A stretch of 6,043 nucleotides of DNA. Origin: an uncultured Clostridium sp. GTDB taxonomy: Bacteria; Bacillota; Clostridia; Clostridiales; Clostridiaceae. The position numbers and the translations under genes were made by a program. The notes below the pieces were generated by a model. That model saw only the letters and a program-made list of their open reading frames with translations. It was not told the DNA's origin and did no database searches. Location: assembly GCF_934754925.1 (NCBI RefSeq), contig NZ_CAKVJA010000076.1, forward strand, positions 1-6,043, written 5' to 3'. Of the stretch, positions 5,436 through 6,043 are shown in pieces. Numbering within the stretch: position 1 is the first letter of the stretch; each line of letters begins with the position of its first letter.

Positions 5436-6043
5436 ATGGCTAACACATTCAAAATAACTGAAGACTTATTTTGGGTAGGAGCTCTTGACCCAAACTTAAG
5501 AATTTTTGACATAATAATGGAAACTAAATTTGGTACATCTTATAATTCTTATCTTTTAAAAGGCTCTGAAGGTATTGCTTTATTTGAAACTGTAAAAGAA
5601 AAATTCTTTGATGAACATTTAGATAAAGTTCGTTCAATAATAAATTTAGAAGATATAAACTATGTTGTTGTTAATCATACAGAACCAGATCATGCTGGCT
5701 CAGTAGAAAAAATACTAGAATATGCACCAAATGCAACTGTTGTTGGATCTACTCTTGCTATTAAATATCTAAGTGAAATCATTAATAAACCATTTAAAAG
5801 TAAAATTGTAAAAGATGGTGAAACTTTATCTTTAGGAAATAAAACTTTACAATTCATTAGTGCTCCACAATTACACTGGCCTGATACTATGTACACATAT
5901 GTGATTGAAGATGAAACATTAATTACTTGCGACTCATTTGGAGCTCATTATTGTGATGAGCGTATCTTAAAAAGCTCTATAGAAGAAGATAAAGAAGATG
6001 ATTATGTTGAAGCTTATAATTATTACTTTAGAATGATTATGGG
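5436..6043 (+). CDS. fprA: A-type flavoprotein / flavodiiron protein, N-terminal diiron domain (C-terminus missing)
   Basis: Flavodiiron proteins are cytoplasmic enzymes that reduce O2 to water, or NO to N2O, with electrons from NADH-linked rubredoxin or related carriers; in clostridia they protect against oxygen. The visible 202 residues form most of the metallo-beta-lactamase-like domain. Diiron ligands seen: H81-x-E83-x-D85-H86 (HTEPDH), H147 in QLHWPDTMY, and D166 in CDSFGAHY. The final His ligand (around residue 225) and the whole flavodoxin-like FMN domain lie beyond the right edge; family members are about 390-410 residues. The ATG at 5436 has AAGGAG (5421-5426) 9 nt upstream, and the N-terminus ITEDLFWVGALDPNLRIFDI is typical. 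Own consensus promoter with PerR-like overlap. Whether it prefers O2 or NO, and whether a rubredoxin domain or gene follows, cannot be seen. Confidence 0.95.
   Translation, partial: MANTFKITEDLFWVGALDPNLRIFDIIMETKFGTSYNSYLLKGSEGIALFETVKEKFFDEHLDKVRSIINLEDINYVVVNHTEPDHAGSVEKILEYAPNATVVGSTLAIKYLSEIINKPFKSKIVKDGETLSLGNKTLQFISAPQLHWPDTMYTYVIEDETLITCDSFGAHYCDERILKSSIEEDKEDDYVEAYNYYFRMIM

Noticed and set aside
5690..5896. Minus-strand open frame of 68 codons
   Set aside because: Antisense to the diiron domain of fprA, whose reading frame is supported by family motifs throughout.

Overview
The window is strongly AT-rich, with AT-biased codons, A/T-run intergenic DNA and strong AGGAG-type ribosome binding sites. 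Together with a long homodimer-type pyruvate:ferredoxin oxidoreductase and an A-type flavoprotein, this points to an anaerobic low-GC Firmicute, most likely Clostridium sensu stricto. The species cannot be fixed from this sequence alone.

Layout from left to right. (1) 1-644, minus strand: the N-terminal 214 residues of a membrane-anchored metallophosphoesterase of the YkuE/YaeI type; the gene runs off the left edge. (2) 645-780: its short promoter/leader region and the intrinsic terminator of the next gene. (3) 781-4320, minus strand: complete pyruvate:ferredoxin oxidoreductase (nifJ/PFOR, 1179 residues). (4) 4321-4768: a 448-base gene-free divergent control region with promoter-like elements and direct and inverted repeats. 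(5) 4769-5143, plus strand: a complete HxlR-family winged-helix regulator (124 residues) ending in an intrinsic terminator. (6) 5144-5435: an AT-rich spacer with a 15-bp tandem repeat, a consensus sigma-A promoter and a PerR-box-like operator. (7) 5436-6043, plus strand: the diiron domain of an A-type flavoprotein (fprA), cut by the right edge.

Functional reading. PFOR turns pyruvate and CoA into acetyl-CoA, CO2 and reduced ferredoxin. It is the central and oxygen-vulnerable step of clostridial energy metabolism. FprA is a flavodiiron protein that reduces O2 (or NO) in anaerobes. Between them sits an HxlR-type regulator with three N-terminal cysteines, a family that includes thiol/electrophile sensors. 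The grouping is consistent with a redox/oxygen-stress neighbourhood, but terminators and separate promoters indicate four independent transcription units, not one operon.

No unknown protein system is visible. All four protein-coding genes belong to recognised families. The points that merit a second look are regulatory (a PerR-like box on the fprA promoter, a three-half-site element before the HxlR gene, a 31-bp-phased direct repeat before nifJ) plus one catalytic-motif substitution (GNNE for GNHE/D) in the phosphoesterase.
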